DNA of 15,885 bases from Thermoprotei archaeon (lineage in GTDB: Archaea; Thermoproteota; Thermoprotei_A; Sulfolobales; NBVN01): positions 1 through 15,885 of the forward strand of contig QMWS01000007.1 of the NCBI GenBank assembly GCA_003661745.1, given 5' to 3'. Below are positions 13,742 to 15,885 of this stretch, in pieces (the stretch's first letter is position 1; each line of letters begins with the position of its first letter). A program made the translations under genes and the position numbers. The notes beneath the pieces were generated by a model that saw nothing but the letters and a program-made list of their open reading frames with translations, did no database searches and was not told the origin of the DNA.

Positions 13742-14713
13742 ATGGGTGAGGCTGGAAGAAGTGAGAGAAAATTAATCAGAAGCATTGATGACTTAGGTCT
13801 CAGCCCAACATTACTTAAGAAACTCAAGGAGGCGGGATACAAGACACTGGAATCGATAGCTGTAGCTAACATAAATGAACTAGCAAGCGTCGTTGGAATA
13901 CCCACGCCTACAGCTCAGAGAATAGTCAGTAAGGCAAGAGAGGCGCTGGGTCTTAGGTTTAAGACGGCGCTAGAACTCAAGCATGAGTGGACTAATATCG
14001 GTAGAATAACAACGGGCTCTAAGAGACTCGACGAGCTGTTAGGAGGAGGTATAGAGACCAAGACTATAACGGAGTTCTATGGCGAGTACGGTACGGGTAA
14101 GACACAGATATGTATGCAGCTTTCAGTTAATGTTCAATTACCTAGAGAAAAAGGAGGTCTAGAAGGTAGAGCACTCTTTATAGATACCGAAGGAACCTTT
14201 AGGTGGGAACGTATTGAGGTAATGGCTAAGGCGCTAGGTTTAGATCCAGATAAGGTAATGGAGAATATAATATGGGCTAGAGCAATAAGCAGCGATCATC
14301 AGATGGCTATTGTTGAGGAAGCTATGGAGTTAATACCTAAAGAGAACATAAAGCTGCTTGTAGTTGACTCAGTAACTGGTCATTTTAGAGCGGAATATCC
14401 TGGCAGAGAGAACCTAGCTGTACGACAGCAAAAGCTCAATAGACACCTGCACCAGCTAAGTAGAATTGCTGACGTCTACAACATAGCCGTCGTAGTAACT
14501 AACCAAGTAATGGCTAGACCAGATGTATTTTATGGCGATCCCACAACAGCTGTCGGGGGTCACGTGCTAGCTCATGCCCCAGGAGTCAGGGTTCAGCTAC
14601 GTAGGGGCAGAGGTAATAGAAGAATTGCGAGAGTAGTTGACGCACCACACTTACCGGAAAGTGAAGCAGTCTTCGTAATTACAGAGGAGGGAATTAGAGA
14701 CATCGAGGAGTAG
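13742..14713 (+). CDS. radA: DNA repair and recombination protein RadA
   Basis: Archaeal Rad51/RecA-type recombinase, which forms filaments on single-stranded DNA and drives strand exchange. Residues 12 to about 70 are the helix-hairpin-helix N-terminal domain (LGLSPTLLKKLKEAGYKT, then VGIPTPTAQRIVSKAREALG). The linker FKTALEL holds the Phe-x-x-Ala polymerisation motif. The ATPase core has Walker A GEYGTGKT (114-121), the DTEGTFR block with its catalytic Glu, Walker B LLVVDS (205-210), and loop 2 around NQVMARPDVFYGDPTTAVGGH. The 323-residue length is normal. It is divergent from thrS. Distinguishable from RadB or RadA paralogs by the full N-terminal domain and complete motifs. Confidence 0.98.
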   Translation: MGEAGRSERKLIRSIDDLGLSPTLLKKLKEAGYKTLESIAVANINELASVVGIPTPTAQRIVSKAREALGLRFKTALELKHEWTNIGRITTGSKRLDELLGGGIETKTITEFYGEYGTGKTQICMQLSVNVQLPREKGGLEGRALFIDTEGTFRWERIEVMAKALGLDPDKVMENIIWARAISSDHQMAIVEEAMELIPKENIKLLVVDSVTGHFRAEYPGRENLAVRQQKLNRHLHQLSRIADVYNIAVVVTNQVMARPDVFYGDPTTAVGGHVLAHAPGVRVQLRRGRGNRRIARVVDAPHLPESEAVFVITEEGIRDIEE

Positions 14714-14786
14714 GATCAACCCATAGTATGAGATAGTGCGAGAGCATCTTAAGAGCTAGGCGGGGGACCAAGAGATACTTACTTGG

Positions 14787-15506
14787 TTGCAGCCACCTTA
14801 CCTAATTATTGTCTGTGCTACGCTATTAACGCTGGTATATGCTTCATACCGAGACCTAAAACTTAGAGATATACCTGAGTTAACATGGGTACCTGCAACT
14901 CTGCTTGCTATAGTACTTAATGTGACCTATGGCGAATATATTGACATGCTGTTCTTACTTTTCTCACTAATGCCTGCAATACTTCTGTTAATAATGTCAT
15001 TGCTTGGGATGATTGGCGGCGCTGATTTCTTAGCAATCCTACTTATTGGGTTAGCTCATCCAAAGTTTATTCTTATGCCAGTATCTTTGCTGACTCTTAT
15101 TTACTCCTTAATTATTCCACTGCTACTGATAATCTACTACGCAATATACAACTTAGTGAAGTTTAGGGATGTTCTAAAGAAAATTAAATGCGTAACTGGC
15201 AGGAAGGTATATCTGGTACTTTTCGGTAAGCCTGTCAAGATCAGCGACTTCATGAGCATGAAATTTACCTATCTATTGACGATACCTAGTAATGATGGGT
15301 TTACCTGTAGGGCATCTTTTTCCTTAGAGGAAGAAGAGGAAGAAGCTAAGGAGTTAATAGCTAAGTACGTTAATAAAAATATGCTGAGCCTTAATGACTA
15401 TGTATGGGTAACACCGGCATTACCTCACGTACTATTTATTTTAGTAGGATATGTGCTGGCGCTGTTGACACCGGAGCAGCTGATCATACATTTCATCTTC
15501 GGATAG
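14787..15506 (+). CDS. Prepilin/preflagellin peptidase-like A24 aspartic protease
   Basis: A membrane protease of the type IV prepilin peptidase group (archaeal FlaK/PibD-like), which cuts class III signal peptides of pilins and archaellins at the inner side of the membrane. The two catalytic aspartates are seen: D23 in SYRDLKLRDIP and D80 in GMIGGAD, the archaeal form of GxGD. About six hydrophobic segments are visible near residues 4-19, 34-47, 54-76, 81-89, 95-119 and 212-230. A soluble acidic part with a long Glu run lies near residues 180-190. TTG 14787 is the only usual start in the open frame. No pilin or archaellum gene is in the window, so the substrate is unknown. Confidence 0.85.
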   Translation: MQPPYLIIVCATLLTLVYASYRDLKLRDIPELTWVPATLLAIVLNVTYGEYIDMLFLLFSLMPAILLLIMSLLGMIGGADFLAILLIGLAHPKFILMPVSLLTLIYSLIIPLLLIIYYAIYNLVKFRDVLKKIKCVTGRKVYLVLFGKPVKISDFMSMKFTYLLTIPSNDGFTCRASFSLEEEEEEAKELIAKYVNKNMLSLNDYVWVTPALPHVLFILVGYVLALLTPEQLIIHFIFG

Positions 15507-15518
15507 TTTAACGGTAGA

Positions 15519-15526
15519 GTTTAAAC
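15519..15526 (+). promoter_or_regulatory. TATA box of the HIT gene
   Basis: GTTTAAAC is centred about 45 bases before ATG 15568. It predicts a leader of roughly 20 bases, within which GTGAT can pair with the 16S tail. Confidence 0.4.
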
Positions 15527-15567
15527 CCTTTAATAGTAGGAATCAAATGAATACTCGTGATTAGTAG

Positions 15568-15885
15568 ATGAAAGTGCTTTGGGCGCCTTGGAGGATGACG
15601 TACATAAAAAGCGCCGATAAATCGCGTGAGTGTATTTTTTGTAAGGCAGTTAAGGGTAGCGATGAAGATAGTTGGGTCGTTTATAGGGGTGAGTACTCAA
15701 TAGCAATGCTTAACATTTACCCGTACAATACAGCTCACGTAATGGTTGCACCTAAGCGCCACATACCTAGATTAGAGCTGCTTACTAAGGAAGAGGTGTT
15801 AGAGATACATGAGGTTTTAGCGCTCTTGGTAAGAGCGATTGACATGGAGTATAAGCCTCACGGATATAACATAGGAGTTAATATA
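15568..15885 (+). CDS. HIT-family nucleotide hydrolase/transferase (5' part)
   Basis: The gene starts at ATG 15568 and runs off the window after 106 codons. It begins MKVLWAPWRMTYI, the typical start of Ap4A-phosphorylase-like HIT proteins, followed by CIFCK (C22 and C25, half of a zinc site). Next come the AMLNIYPYNTAHVMVAPKRHIP block with H57 and H65, then a helix and GYNIGVN, which normally precedes the active-site His-x-His-x-His. That triad is beyond the window edge, so activity cannot be judged. The family acts on nucleoside phosphates linked to other groups. Confidence 0.9.
   Translation, partial: MKVLWAPWRMTYIKSADKSRECIFCKAVKGSDEDSWVVYRGEYSIAMLNIYPYNTAHVMVAPKRHIPRLELLTKEEVLEIHEVLALLVRAIDMEYKPHGYNIGVNI

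Overview
The window looks like a piece of a thermophilic crenarchaeal chromosome (Thermoprotei). The order cannot be fixed from sequence alone; a Desulfurococcales- or Acidilobales-like lineage is only a guess. Supporting signs are an archaeal P1/L12 stalk tail followed by alaS, an archaeal AlaRS and an archaeal ThrRS with a deacylase-like editing domain, aIF2-beta, NMD3, aIF1A, RIO1 and Dim2 in one block, RadA, a FlaK/PibD-type peptidase, a tRNA-Trp with two bulge-helix-bulge introns, box C/D guide RNAs, and many short or leaderless 5' ends behind TATA boxes. No mobile element, CRISPR array or phage gene was seen. This is core information-processing DNA.

Layout. 1-123: 3' end of ribosomal protein L12/P1. 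273-3035: alaS. 3050-3718: a DUF434-family gene cut by one in-frame TGA. 3815-3889: tRNA-Arg(TCT). 3985-5559: moaC followed by a DUF711 gene. 5593-7044 (minus): an e-MtaB-type tRNA methylthiotransferase with tRNA-Thr(GGT) just downstream. 7109-10837: a translation and ribosome-maturation block of aIF2-beta, DUF424, NMD3, aIF1A, RIO1 kinase and Dim2 KH protein. 10838-11680: an RNA-rich stretch with a box C/D sRNA (plus), tRNA-Trp with two introns (minus), a small zinc-ribbon protein gene and a second box C/D sRNA (minus). 11680-13551 (minus): thrS. 13742-14713: radA. 14787-15506: a prepilin-peptidase-like membrane protease. 15568-end: the start of a HIT-family gene.

Most genes serve translation: charging of tRNA (AlaRS, ThrRS), tRNA modification (e-MtaB, guide RNAs), initiation (aIF2-beta, aIF1A) and late subunit maturation (RIO1, Dim2, NMD3).

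The points most worth a second look are the two box C/D sRNAs, the doubly interrupted tRNA-Trp and its competing 10-bp intron helix, the single TGA inside an otherwise intact DUF434 gene, the apparent AUA start of the RIO1 gene, and a possible pseudoknot RNA between thrS and radA. I found no clear multi-gene system that is wholly new.
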